This document shows positions 34,111 through 42,668 of a DNA stretch of 64,000 nt, piece by piece. The translations under genes were made by a program, and so were the position numbers. Source of the DNA: DAIDKA01 sp036489445 (GTDB taxonomy: Bacteria; Pseudomonadota; Gammaproteobacteria; Steroidobacterales; Steroidobacteraceae). How positions within the stretch are numbered: the first letter of the stretch is position 1; every line of letters starts with the position of its first letter. The DNA lies in NCBI GenBank assembly GCA_036489445.1, contig DASXFV010000087.1, forward strand, positions 120,501-184,500, in the 5' to 3' direction. The notes below the pieces were generated by a model that saw nothing but the letters and a program-made list of their open reading frames with translations, did no database searches and was not told where the DNA came from.

Positions 34111-35664
34111 CTAAGGGCTGCCCCGACGTGAGACGAACCGCCCGGAAGCCCCCAGGCCGCGATCGGCCAGCCAGGCGTCCAGCCGTGCTTCACTGTCGGG
34201 CGGCAGATGCAGTCCGAGTTTGCTCCGGCGCCAGAGGATATCGCGCGCGGTTTGCGCCCACTCGTAGCCGCACAGATAGTCGATTTCCCGCTCATACAGG
34301 CCGGGCAATACCTGCTCGCCCATCATCGCCAGTTGGCGCACTCCACCGATCAGTTTGACGATGCGTGTGCCGTAGGCACGGGCATAGCGCTCACGTACCG
34401 CGACGGGCAGCCACGGGTAACGCCGCGCCATGGCGCGCAGGAATACGGCGAGGCTGGCATTGGGCAGATCCCCGCCCGGCAGCACCGCAAGCTGCGTCCA
34501 TGGGGCCGCCTTGACCCGCAGAACCTTGCACAACCGGTCCACCGCCTCCTCGGCGAGGCGGCGGAACGTGGTGATCTTGCCGCCGAAGACGTTGAGAATG
34601 GGGGCGGCCGCGACATCCAGCTCCAAGGCGTAGTCCCGCGTGACTTTCGCGGCGTCCGCTGACTCGTCCTCCAGCAGCGGCCGCACCCCGGCGTAGCTGT
34701 ACACCACATCACGCGCGCTGATCTGCCGGGTGAAGTAACGATTCACGGTGGCGCACAGGTAGTCGACTTCAGGCGCGCTGATTTGTACATCTTGCGGCTG
34801 CCCGTGGTACTCCACATCGGTGGTACCGATGAGCGTGAAGTCGCGTTCATAGGGAATGGCGAACACGATACGACGGTCGGTATTCTGGAAGATGTAGGCG
34901 AACCGGTGCCTGAATATCTGCGGCACGATGATATGGCTGCCCTTGATCAGCCGTATCGTGCGCTGGGTATTCAACGTCGTGCGTTCATGCAGGAAGTTTG
35001 CAACCCAGGGTCCCGCCGCATTGACCAGGGCGCGCGCATACACCGTGGCGGGAGCCGCGCCACCGCTGGTGGGAATCAGCCGGATGCGCCATTCATCGGC
35101 CCGGCGCTCGGCATGCTCGCAGCGCACGCGGGTCAGGACGGTGGCGCCGTGTTCGGCGGCGTCCCGGGCGATGAGGGTCACCAGCCGGGCATCATCAGTC
35201 CAGGCATCGGAGTAGATGAAGCCCTTGCGAAAGCGCGGATCGAGTCCGGAGCCGGCCGGGTGGTGGTGCAGATCCAGCGCCTTGGAGGCCGCGAGGCGCT
35301 TGCGTGGCGCCAGATGGTCGTACAGGAACAGCCCGGCGCGGATTTCAAACATCGGTCGCAGGTGCGCGTCATGGGGCATGACGAAGCGCAGCGGCCGGAT
35401 CAGATGCGGCGCGCTGGCCAGCAGCACCTCGCGCTCCTGCAGCGCCTTGCGCACCAGCCTGAAGTGCCATTGTTCCAGGTAGCGCAGGCCACCGTGGATG
35501 AGTTTGGTGCTGGCCGAGGAGGTGTGCGCGGCCAGATCGTCCTGCTCGCACAGGATGACCGAAAGTCCGCGACCCGCCGCGTCGCGGGCAATGCCGCAGC
35601 CATTGATGCCGCCGCCCACCACGAGCAGATCACAGGACTTTTCTGTATCAGAAATGATGGGCAT
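34111..35664 (-). CDS. glpD: Aerobic glycerol-3-phosphate dehydrogenase
   Basis: This 517-residue FAD enzyme oxidises glycerol 3-phosphate to DHAP at the inner membrane and passes electrons to ubiquinone. The FAD motif DLLVVGGGINGCGIARDAAGRG lies at about 12-33, followed by TSSASTKLIHGGLRYLE and, late, SYAGVRPLLEDE and NVFGGKITTFRRLAEE. ATG 35664 was chosen: the frame is open upstream to 36267, but that part lies opposite the ABC gene and is not GlpD-like. It forms an operon with glpK and is divergent from the ABC gene, 36 bases away. Confidence 0.95.
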   Translation of the reverse strand: MPIISDTEKSCDLLVVGGGINGCGIARDAAGRGLSVILCEQDDLAAHTSSASTKLIHGGLRYLEQWHFRLVRKALQEREVLLASAPHLIRPLRFVMPHDAHLRPMFEIRAGLFLYDHLAPRKRLAASKALDLHHHPAGSGLDPRFRKGFIYSDAWTDDARLVTLIARDAAEHGATVLTRVRCEHAERRADEWRIRLIPTSGGAAPATVYARALVNAAGPWVANFLHERTTLNTQRTIRLIKGSHIIVPQIFRHRFAYIFQNTDRRIVFAIPYERDFTLIGTTDVEYHGQPQDVQISAPEVDYLCATVNRYFTRQISARDVVYSYAGVRPLLEDESADAAKVTRDYALELDVAAAPILNVFGGKITTFRRLAEEAVDRLCKVLRVKAAPWTQLAVLPGGDLPNASLAVFLRAMARRYPWLPVAVRERYARAYGTRIVKLIGGVRQLAMMGEQVLPGLYEREIDYLCGYEWAQTARDILWRRSKLGLHLPPDSEARLDAWLADRGLGASGRFVSRRGSP

Positions 35665-35700
35665 AGGGGCATCTTGCCACGTGTGCCTGTTCGGTCCAAT

Positions 35701-37224
35701 GTGCGCGCCGTGAAAGCCTATCTGGAAGTGCGTCTGCAACGCATCCACGTCACGCGCGGGGAGCGTGTGGTCCTGTGCGGCATCGATTGGCAGATCCGAC
35801 CCGGTCAACGTTGGGTGCTGGTGGGCGCCAATGGCGCTGGCAAGACGCAACTGCTCAAACTCATCGCGGGGGCCGTGTGGCCGGTGCCGGAACAGCGGCC
35901 CATAAGGCGCTATCGCTGGGGGCGGGAAGTGCGCACCACGCCCTACGAGGCGCAGGATGAGATCGCCTATGTGGGTCCGGAGCGTCAGGATCGCTACGAG
36001 CGCTATGGCTGGAACCATACGGTCGAGCAGATCATCGGCACGGGTATCCATCGCACGGATATTCCACTGCATGAGCTGAGTGCTGCGGACCAGCGCGCCA
36101 TCGCTGCACTGGCGCGACGCCTGGGGGTCACGCAGCTGCTGTCGCGGCGTTTCCTGACCCTGTCCTATGGTGAGCGGCGGCTGGTGCTGCTGGCGCGCGC
36201 CCTGGCCAGTCGGCCTCGGCTGCTGCTGATGGATGAACTGCTCAATGGACTGGATGTGACACGACATGCCAACGCGCTGCGGTTCCTGGCCGCCACGCGC
36301 CGTTCACACCTGCCATGGATCCTGTCCGTGCATCGCCCGCAGGATGTGCCAGCCGGCGCCACGCACGCGCTGATCCTGCAGGAGGGCCGGATCCTGTATC
36401 GCGGACCCCTCTCCCGGGCGCCACTGGCCAGATGGTTCAGCCGCGGCACGGACCTGCCGCTGCTCTCCATAGCCGCGCACGCCGCGGCGCTGCGCAACGC
36501 GTCCCGTGCGCGGCGCTCCGGCGCCCGCTCCCGCGTGCTGATCCGGCTGACCCATGCGAACGTGTACCTGGATGAGCACCCGGCGCTCAGTGGCATCACG
36601 CTGAGCATCCATCGCGGCGAGTGCTGGGTGGTGCATGGGCCCAATGGATCGGGCAAGTCGACTTTCATCCGCACGCTGTATGGGGATCATGGTGTGGCCG
36701 CGGGCGGCCGGATCGAGCGCGCCGGCATCGTTGCCGGCGTGCCGCTGGAAATCTTCAAGCGCAAGGTGGGGCTGGTCGCACCGCACCTGCAGGCCGACCA
36801 TCCCCGCGATCTGACCGTTGCCGAAGTGGTGCAGTCCGGGCGGCACGCCAGCATCGGCCTGGTGGAGGCGCCCAGCGCGGCCGATCGTGCAGCGGCGCGT
36901 GCCGCGCTCGCCTTCTTCGGCATGGACGGGTTCGGGCCCCGGCCCCTGGCAGAACTGTCCTATGGCCAGATGCGTCGGGTACTGTTTGCCCGCGCCTGGG
37001 TCGGCAAACCGCCGCTGCTGCTGCTGGATGAGCCGTACTCGGGGGTGGATGCGCCTACCCGGCATGCGCTGATGCGACACCTGGATGAACTCATCGCAGC
37101 CGGGACCACGGCGGTCATCGCCACCCATAATCGCGAGGAATGGCCCATCGGGGCGACTCATGAGCTGGCGTTGTGCAAGGGGAGCCCGGTATGGTGTGGG
37201 CCCGTGCGCCGACACGCCCGATGA
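35701..37224 (+). CDS. Tandem ABC ATPase, ModF/PhrA-like, without membrane domain
   Basis: This 507-residue protein has two complete ATPase modules. The first has Walker A GANGAGKT near residue 42, signature LSYGERRL and Walker B LLLMDELLNGLD. The second has Walker A GPNGSGKS near 310, signature LSYGQMRR and Walker B LLLLDEPYSGVD. The layout matches ModF (PhrA) of enterobacteria, a soluble tandem ABC protein often linked to molybdate metabolism, whose role is unclear. A GTG start at 35701 (or 35710) was used because the longer frame lies antisense to glpD. It overlaps the MFS gene by ATGA. Confidence 0.83.
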   Translation: MRAVKAYLEVRLQRIHVTRGERVVLCGIDWQIRPGQRWVLVGANGAGKTQLLKLIAGAVWPVPEQRPIRRYRWGREVRTTPYEAQDEIAYVGPERQDRYERYGWNHTVEQIIGTGIHRTDIPLHELSAADQRAIAALARRLGVTQLLSRRFLTLSYGERRLVLLARALASRPRLLLMDELLNGLDVTRHANALRFLAATRRSHLPWILSVHRPQDVPAGATHALILQEGRILYRGPLSRAPLARWFSRGTDLPLLSIAAHAAALRNASRARRSGARSRVLIRLTHANVYLDEHPALSGITLSIHRGECWVVHGPNGSGKSTFIRTLYGDHGVAAGGRIERAGIVAGVPLEIFKRKVGLVAPHLQADHPRDLTVAEVVQSGRHASIGLVEAPSAADRAAARAALAFFGMDGFGPRPLAELSYGQMRRVLFARAWVGKPPLLLLDEPYSGVDAPTRHALMRHLDELIAAGTTAVIATHNREEWPIGATHELALCKGSPVWCGPVRRHAR

Positions 37225-38477
37225 TTTCCATGCCGAAAACCGCTGCGCCCAGGCGGGCGCCCTCGCTGCGTATCCTCTTCGTAGTGTCGATGATCGATGT
37301 GCTGGGCTTTGGTGTGCTGATACCGCTGGTGCCGTACATGGCCCATCGCTTCGGCGCAGGTCCGGTCCTGATCACGACCATCCTGGGCAGCTACTCGCTG
37401 TGCCAGCTCCTGGCCGCGCCCGTGTGGGGGCGGCTGAGCGATCGGTATGGCAGGCGGCCGATTCTGATGAGCAGCCTGACCGGAGCGTGCCTGTCGTATG
37501 TGATCCTGGGTCTGGCGAACAGCCTGTGGATGCTGCTGGCGGCGCGCATGCTGGCCGGATTCATGGCCGGAAACCTCGCGGCAGCTTTCGCTTACGCCTC
37601 GGATGTGAGCACGCCTGCGATGCGCGCCAAGTCCATGGGCACGGTGGGCGCCGCCATCGGTCTCGGCTTCATGCTGGGCATCCCAATGGGCGGCATCCTG
37701 GCGGGTGATCACGCGCAGACCGCTAATTTCCTGAGGCCGGCAGTGGCCTCGGCCGTGCTGAGTCTGGTGGCCTTGGCATTGGTGAAGTTCCTGCTGCCGG
37801 AGAGCCGGGTGCGGCAGCCGGGGCAAGAGCGGGCAGAGGACGGCACGCTTGCGGCCCCAACTGCGCAGGCCAGGGGTCCTTTGACGGTGCTGCGACAGCG
37901 GCCGCGACTGGTGTTCATTGCATCCGCCGCGCTGCTGGTCACGACCGCCCAAGGCATTCTGGAATCCATCTTTGCACTGTGGGCGCTGAATCGCTTTGGG
38001 GCAGGTCCGCGCACCGTCAGCTTGGCCCTGTTTGGCGCCGCGCTGGTGGCGGTGATCATGCAGGGCGGGCTGGTGCGGGTTCTCGTGCCGCGAATGGGCG
38101 AAAGCCGCCTCGCCCAGGCGGGCATCCTGTCCTACGTCGTGGGCTTGCTGCTGGTGGGACTGGCCGGCAACAGCCTGATGGCCGCCGCGTTCGGCATGCT
38201 CTTCTGCGGCGCCGGTATGGGAGCGTTCAGTCCCAGCGCCTCGGCGCTGGCGTCGCGCCAGTCACATGGCGGTAATCGCGGTGCCGTCATGGGCATCTAC
38301 CAGTCTGCCACCAGCCTCGCGCGGGTGATCGGCCCCTTCGTCGCGGGGCCCGTGTACGCACTGTGGGGTGCAAACTCCCCGTTCCTCGCCGCCGCCGCCA
38401 TCACCGCGCCGGCCGCCCTGCTGATCTGGCGGTCCCAGGGCAGCGGCTCCCAGGATGCAGAATCGGCTACGACCTGA
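37221..38477 (+). CDS. MFS drug-efflux transporter, TCR/Tet-like
   Basis: This 418-residue, 12-helix transporter starts at the ATG overlapping the ABC gene stop (ATG 37230 is possible). TM1 reads LFVVSMIDVLGFGVLIPLVPY, and motif A is WGRLSDRYGRRPILM between TM2 and TM3. TM4-TM5 carry RMLAGFMAGNLAAAFAY and GAAIGLGFMLGIPMGG, resembling motif C of proton antiporters in the TetA-like family. Substrate specificity cannot be read; tetracycline resistance should not be assumed. Translational coupling to the ModF-like ATPase is probably incidental. Confidence 0.86.
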   Translation: MISMPKTAAPRRAPSLRILFVVSMIDVLGFGVLIPLVPYMAHRFGAGPVLITTILGSYSLCQLLAAPVWGRLSDRYGRRPILMSSLTGACLSYVILGLANSLWMLLAARMLAGFMAGNLAAAFAYASDVSTPAMRAKSMGTVGAAIGLGFMLGIPMGGILAGDHAQTANFLRPAVASAVLSLVALALVKFLLPESRVRQPGQERAEDGTLAAPTAQARGPLTVLRQRPRLVFIASAALLVTTAQGILESIFALWALNRFGAGPRTVSLALFGAALVAVIMQGGLVRVLVPRMGESRLAQAGILSYVVGLLLVGLAGNSLMAAAFGMLFCGAGMGAFSPSASALASRQSHGGNRGAVMGIYQSATSLARVIGPFVAGPVYALWGANSPFLAAAAITAPAALLIWRSQGSGSQDAESATT

Positions 38478-38479
38478 GG

Positions 38480-39382
38480 TTACAGGCTGATCTGGGTTGC
38501 AAAGATCGCGACCGCCTGGCCGACAATCCACACGCCCGCGACGGTCTCTGCCTGAAAGTCCAGTTCGACTTCGACGCGCCCGGGCCGGTTGAGGTGATGA
38601 CCCTGCGCACCCGCGAAATTCACCCGCGCAGCGGCGGGTCCCAGCAGCCCCAGGCGCGCCAGGTAGATGCCCAGCATACCGTGCGCATTGCCGCTGACCG
38701 GATCCTCCGCAATGCCCAGTGCCGGACAGAACATGCGTGATTCGGTGAGCACCTCGGGCACTTCGGGTGCCAGGGTGAACACAAAGAAGCCCTGCGCGCC
38801 CAATTGAGCTGAGAGCGTCGTCAGACGCGAGACGTCCGGTTTCAGCTGCCGCAGCTGCTCTGCTGCGCGCACGCCCACCATCAGGCGTGTGCTGCTGGTG
38901 CCGACCACCCGCACCGGGCAACGCACGTCGAGGTCGGAAGAGGCCAGCGCCAGGGCATCCAGCACCGCCAGGCGCTCACGGTCGCTGATCTCGCGGCCCA
39001 GCGGCGGTGCGCTTTGGCGTATGGCGATGCGGCGCTCGGCATCCGCGCCGCGAATATCAACCTCAACGATACCGCCGCGGGACTTCTGGCGCAGGCGGCG
39101 CGGGGCACCGCTGCCGCTTGAGAGCACATAATGCGCTGCAACGCTTGCGTGGCCGACGAAGGCCGCCTCGGTGCGCGGCGTGAAGAACCTGATCCGCAGA
39201 TCATGATCGGTACCGTCGGCCTTGAAGACAAAGGCGGTGTCGGCATTGTTGAGTTCGCGGGCGATGGCCAGCATCTCAGAGTCGCTCAGAGCATCGGCTT
39301 CCAAGACGACGCCGGCGGGATTGCCCGTGAATTTGACACGGGTGAACGCATCGACCTGATGGACCTGAATGGTACGCGACAT
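38480..39382 (-). CDS. PhzF family isomerase-like protein
   Basis: This 300-residue protein begins IQVHQVDAFTRVKFTGNPAGVVLEADALSD, the PhzF N-terminal block. The catalytic-type glutamate lies in NNADTAFVF/RFFTPRTEAAFVGHA. The C-terminal half has MFCPALGIAEDPVSGNAHGMLGIYL, also typical. ATG 39382 was chosen for its GGAG upstream. PhzF-like proteins catalyse proton shifts on small cyclic or amino acids; the native substrate here is unknown. It converges on the MFS gene. Confidence 0.9.
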   Translation of the reverse strand: MSRTIQVHQVDAFTRVKFTGNPAGVVLEADALSDSEMLAIARELNNADTAFVFKADGTDHDLRIRFFTPRTEAAFVGHASVAAHYVLSSGSGAPRRLRQKSRGGIVEVDIRGADAERRIAIRQSAPPLGREISDRERLAVLDALALASSDLDVRCPVRVVGTSSTRLMVGVRAAEQLRQLKPDVSRLTTLSAQLGAQGFFVFTLAPEVPEVLTESRMFCPALGIAEDPVSGNAHGMLGIYLARLGLLGPAAARVNFAGAQGHHLNRPGRVEVELDFQAETVAGVWIVGQAVAIFATQISL

Positions 39383-39506
39383 GCTTCGGCTGCTCCTGGT
39401 AACGCAGGGCATGGTAGGGCTGGGGCTGGTGCGCATTGTATGCCCATCCCGCACAGTTCAACGCACTTGCAAACAGCCGCGCAGTCACTAACATACGCAC
39501 CCTAGA

Positions 39507-39623
39507 ACCTTGGGGTGGCTTTTTCCGACGGCCTTACCGGCCCGGAGTCGAAAGCCTGAGATGCAGGATGGTCCTGCGAACCCGTTGAACCTGATCCGGA
39601 TAATGCCGGCGTAGGGAGCAGGT
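39507..39623 (+). promoter_or_regulatory. TPP (thiamine pyrophosphate) riboswitch
   Basis: The classic thi-box is present. GGGGTGG follows the P1 5' strand, and GCCTGAGATG forms the pyrimidine-sensing helix. Then come ACCCGTTGAACCTGATCCGG and TAATGCCGGCGTAGGGA, which bind the pyrophosphate and close P1. ACCT at 39507-39510 can pair with AGGT at 39620-39623, so P1 ends exactly at the GTG start codon. The GGGAGCAGG Shine-Dalgarno lies inside the aptamer. TPP binding should therefore hide the ribosome site directly, without a separate expression platform. Confidence 0.93.
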
Positions 39624-41777
39624 GTGAAGATTCGCGCGAGACCCGCAGTCCTGGTGTTTTTCCTGTCCGCTGTGGCGGCCCTGCGCTGGGCCCATGCCGC
39701 TGAGTCGGTCGATGCATCCGGCAATACTTTGCAGGAAGTGGTCGTCACGGCGACGCTGCTGCGGGATGAGCCTGTGCAGTCGGTACCGGCGAGCATCACG
39801 GTGCTTGACTCGGCAACCCTGCAAGCCGCTGGGCAGCAGCATTTCGCGGATGTCCTGAACCTGGTGCCGAACCTGAACTGGTCGGGCGATACCAACCGGC
39901 CGCGATACTTCCAGATCCGCGGCATCGGCGAACTGGATGAGTACCAGGGTGCACCGAATTCTTCGGTGGGATTCCTGATCGATGACGTTGACTTCAGCGG
40001 TATCGGTACGGTCGGCACACTGTTTGATATGAATGATGTCGAAGTGTTGCGCGGTCCGCAGGGCACACGCTACGGGGCGAATGCGCTGGCGGGGCTGATC
40101 GCCATGCAGAGTAACGCGCCGGCTGACGAATTCGGTGGGCGTGTGGAATTAAGTGGTGGCGAGTATGACACCCGTTCCTACGGCGCCATGGTCACCGGCC
40201 CGGTGACCGCCCTGGACTCGGCGTTCCGCATCGCAGTCCAGCAGTACTCCAGCGATGGTTTCTATCGCAACGAATACCTTGGGCGCGACAGCACTGACGG
40301 CGATGATGAACTCACCGTCCGCGCCCGCTGGCGGTATCAACCATCCGATGACTTGCGCATGGATCTGACCGTCTTCGACATCCGCATCAATGACGGCTAC
40401 GACGCCTGGGACATCGACAACAACCGCACCACGCAAAGCGATCAGCCGGGGCAGGATGCGCAGGATTCGGCGGCAGGGTCGCTGAAAATCACCGATACCG
40501 GGCTTGGGCCCACCACGCTCACCTTCATCGGGACATTCGCCAATTCCCATATCCGGTATTCGTATGATTCGGACTTTGGCAATCCCATTCTGTGGGCGCC
40601 GATCACCTACCAGTACTCGGACTCGCAGGTGCGCGAGCGGCGCACACATAGTCTGGAGGTGCGGCTGGCCAACACCAGCCCTGCTGCGGTGAACTGGCTG
40701 GTGGGCGTCTATACGCTGGATTTGTGGGAAAGCCTGGCTGACACCCAGCCGGGCTTGTATGCCGATCCCAGCAATCCGCAGAACGATTCACAGTCCTTGG
40801 ATGTCACGGACAGTCATTTTGATTCCCTCAATACGGCGGTGTTTGGGGCGCTGGATGGGCCACTGGGCCAGCGCTGGCACTGGAACCTGGGCGCGCGGGC
40901 GGAGCGGCGCACGGCGGATTATCACGATGTCAGCAACGATCTGGATGATCCAGATCCGCTCTATCATGACTTCGCGCCGGTCGAGCACCTGTGGGGCGGC
41001 AATGCCTCGCTGGAGTACCAGTTGGAGGCTGGACAGAATTTGTATGTGAACGTGGGGCGTGGCTACAAGGCCGGTGGTTTCAACCTGGGGCCAGGTTTGC
41101 CCGCGAACCAGATCCTGTTCCAGCCGGAATCCGACGTGAATTTCGAAACCGGGTACAAGGCGGATCTGTTCGACCATCGGTTGCGAGTGGATTCAGATGT
41201 GTTCTACACCCATCGCACGGGATTGCAGCTGCAGACCGGCGAACAGCTGGTGCCGGATGATCCCACCACATTCGTGCTGTACAACGTCAATGCGCCCAGC
41301 GGCCGCAACTATGGTTTCGAGACGGACCTTGCCTGGACGCCGATGCCGGTCATCGAGCTGGGTGCGTCCATGGGTCTGCTCAACTCCACCTATCAAGGTC
41401 TCACGTTCGACGGCGCGCTGCTCCCGGATCGCGCCCTGCCGCATGCGCCCAGCTGGCAGGGCTCGCTTTCCGGAACGCTGCATGGGCGCGCGGGTCTATA
41501 CCTGCGGGCCGATGTCACGGGACGCGGCAGCTTCTACTACGATCTGCCGGCGCTGGACCCCTATTCCAGCCATGCCTATGTGTTATTGAACCTGAAGGCC
41601 GGGGTGATCCGTGATCGCTGGTCGGCGGATGTCTGGATCCGCAATGTCACGGATCGCAACTATGCGGTGCGTGGGTTCTATTTTGCAGATGTGCCGCCGA
41701 ACTTTCCCAACCAGCAGTTCGTCCAGCTGGGGGAGCCACGGCAGATCGGTGCCACCGTGTCGTACTCATTCAAGTGA
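39624..41777 (+). CDS. TonB-dependent outer-membrane receptor, probable thiamine uptake
   Basis: This 717-residue protein starts at the GTG abutting the TPP riboswitch. A signal peptide (AVLVFFLSAVAALRWAHA) is followed by a TonB-box-like LQEVVVTATLL and a plug domain (QIRGIGELDEYQ, VEVLRGPQGTRYGANALAGLIA). A 22-strand barrel follows, with late segments GRGYKAGGFN and NVTDRNYAVRGFYF; the chain ends in YSFK. The barrel fits the general siderophore/vitamin receptor family. The riboswitch and the downstream genes argue that its ligand is thiamine or a derivative. Similar thi-box-controlled receptors are known in several Gram-negative groups. Confidence 0.9.
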   Translation: MKIRARPAVLVFFLSAVAALRWAHAAESVDASGNTLQEVVVTATLLRDEPVQSVPASITVLDSATLQAAGQQHFADVLNLVPNLNWSGDTNRPRYFQIRGIGELDEYQGAPNSSVGFLIDDVDFSGIGTVGTLFDMNDVEVLRGPQGTRYGANALAGLIAMQSNAPADEFGGRVELSGGEYDTRSYGAMVTGPVTALDSAFRIAVQQYSSDGFYRNEYLGRDSTDGDDELTVRARWRYQPSDDLRMDLTVFDIRINDGYDAWDIDNNRTTQSDQPGQDAQDSAAGSLKITDTGLGPTTLTFIGTFANSHIRYSYDSDFGNPILWAPITYQYSDSQVRERRTHSLEVRLANTSPAAVNWLVGVYTLDLWESLADTQPGLYADPSNPQNDSQSLDVTDSHFDSLNTAVFGALDGPLGQRWHWNLGARAERRTADYHDVSNDLDDPDPLYHDFAPVEHLWGGNASLEYQLEAGQNLYVNVGRGYKAGGFNLGPGLPANQILFQPESDVNFETGYKADLFDHRLRVDSDVFYTHRTGLQLQTGEQLVPDDPTTFVLYNVNAPSGRNYGFETDLAWTPMPVIELGASMGLLNSTYQGLTFDGALLPDRALPHAPSWQGSLSGTLHGRAGLYLRADVTGRGSFYYDLPALDPYSSHAYVLLNLKAGVIRDRWSADVWIRNVTDRNYAVRGFYFADVPPNFPNQQFVQLGEPRQIGATVSYSFK

Positions 41778-41799
41778 ATTGCTGCCGAGGAGTTGTCGC

Positions 41800-42060
41800 A
41801 TGGAAATCGCGGTGGAACTGAGCCTTTATCCGCTGGAACGGGATTGCGTTCCGAAGATCAAGGACTTCATCGAGCGCCTGAACGCCGTCAGCGGCGTGCG
41901 GGTGATCACCACCAGCCTGAGCACTCAGGTGGTGGGGCCGTTCGATCTGGTGTTCGACGCGCTGGCCCGTGAGATCAAGACGACTTTCGGTCGGGTCGAC
42001 AAGTCCGTCGTGGTGATGAAGATCATCGGCCCCTTGACTGACGCCGGCCTGATCAATTGA
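41800..42060 (+). CDS. MTH1187/DUF77-family thiamine-binding protein
   Basis: This 86-residue protein begins MEIAVELSLYPL and continues with an alpha/beta fold ending VVMKIIGPLTDAGLIN, matching the small YqgV/MTH1187 (DUF77) family. Members of that family bind thiamine-like molecules and often occur with thiamine transport genes. ATG 41800 follows GAGGAG; the longer open frame is inside the receptor gene. Lacking a signal peptide, it should be cytosolic, perhaps buffering or sensing thiamine. The next gene starts at a TTG overlapping its stop. Confidence 0.82.
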   Translation: MEIAVELSLYPLERDCVPKIKDFIERLNAVSGVRVITTSLSTQVVGPFDLVFDALAREIKTTFGRVDKSVVVMKIIGPLTDAGLIN

Positions 42061-42668
42061 TCAGTGAACTCATCGCCGCCCTGCGGGAGATGTCCATTGC
42101 CGAGGTGATCGCAGTCCTGCTCGGCGTGGTGTACCTGGTGCTGGCGGTCAAACGTAGCCGCTGGTGCTGGGTGGCGGGCGGCATCAGCTCCGCCATCATG
42201 ATCTGGCTGTCCGCCCGCGCGGGGCTGCCCATGCAGGCGGGGCTGAATGTCTACTATGTGGTCGTATCCGTCTACGGCTACTGGCGCTGGACCGACGCGG
42301 ACATTCCGCGGCCGGCGGTGACCCTGCTGGCGCTGCGCTGGCATGTGCTGGGAAGCCTTGCCGTGGTGCTGGTCAGTGTGGCCACCGCGCAGTACCTGGT
42401 GCGGGAGACCCAGGCCGCATGGCCCTACCTCGACTCGCTCACGACCTGGGGGAGCCTCTTTACGACCTGGCTCGTGGCGCGCGTGAAACTGGAGAACTGG
42501 ACGTACTGGTTCGTGATTGACGCCGTGGAGGCCTTTCTGTTCTTTGAACAGAAGCTCTATCTGGTGGGTCTCATGACGACGGCGACGCTGGTGGTCATCA
42601 TCATCGGGCATCGATCCTGGTGGCGCACCTGGCGCGAGCAGTCCGGCACGGTGCCGGCTGCCGCATGA
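42057..42668 (+). CDS. PnuC/PnuT-family inner-membrane vitamin transporter
   Basis: This 203-residue protein with about seven membrane helices starts at TTG 42057 in a TTGA overlap with the previous stop. The PnuC family blocks GGISSAIMIWL, YYVVVSVYGYWRW and LENWTYWFVIDAVEAFLF are clear. PnuC carries nicotinamide riboside; PnuT members under TPP-riboswitch control carry thiamine, which fits this operon. Uptake in this family is facilitated diffusion trapped by phosphorylation, so the kinase encoded next completes the step. Confidence 0.88.
   Translation: MISELIAALREMSIAEVIAVLLGVVYLVLAVKRSRWCWVAGGISSAIMIWLSARAGLPMQAGLNVYYVVVSVYGYWRWTDADIPRPAVTLLALRWHVLGSLAVVLVSVATAQYLVRETQAAWPYLDSLTTWGSLFTTWLVARVKLENWTYWFVIDAVEAFLFFEQKLYLVGLMTTATLVVIIIGHRSWWRTWREQSGTVPAAA

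Noticed and set aside
37221..38477. Calling the MFS gene a tetracycline-resistance determinant
   Set aside because: Only general motif A and family-level similarity are visible. Substrate cannot be inferred and no tetR-type regulator is adjacent.
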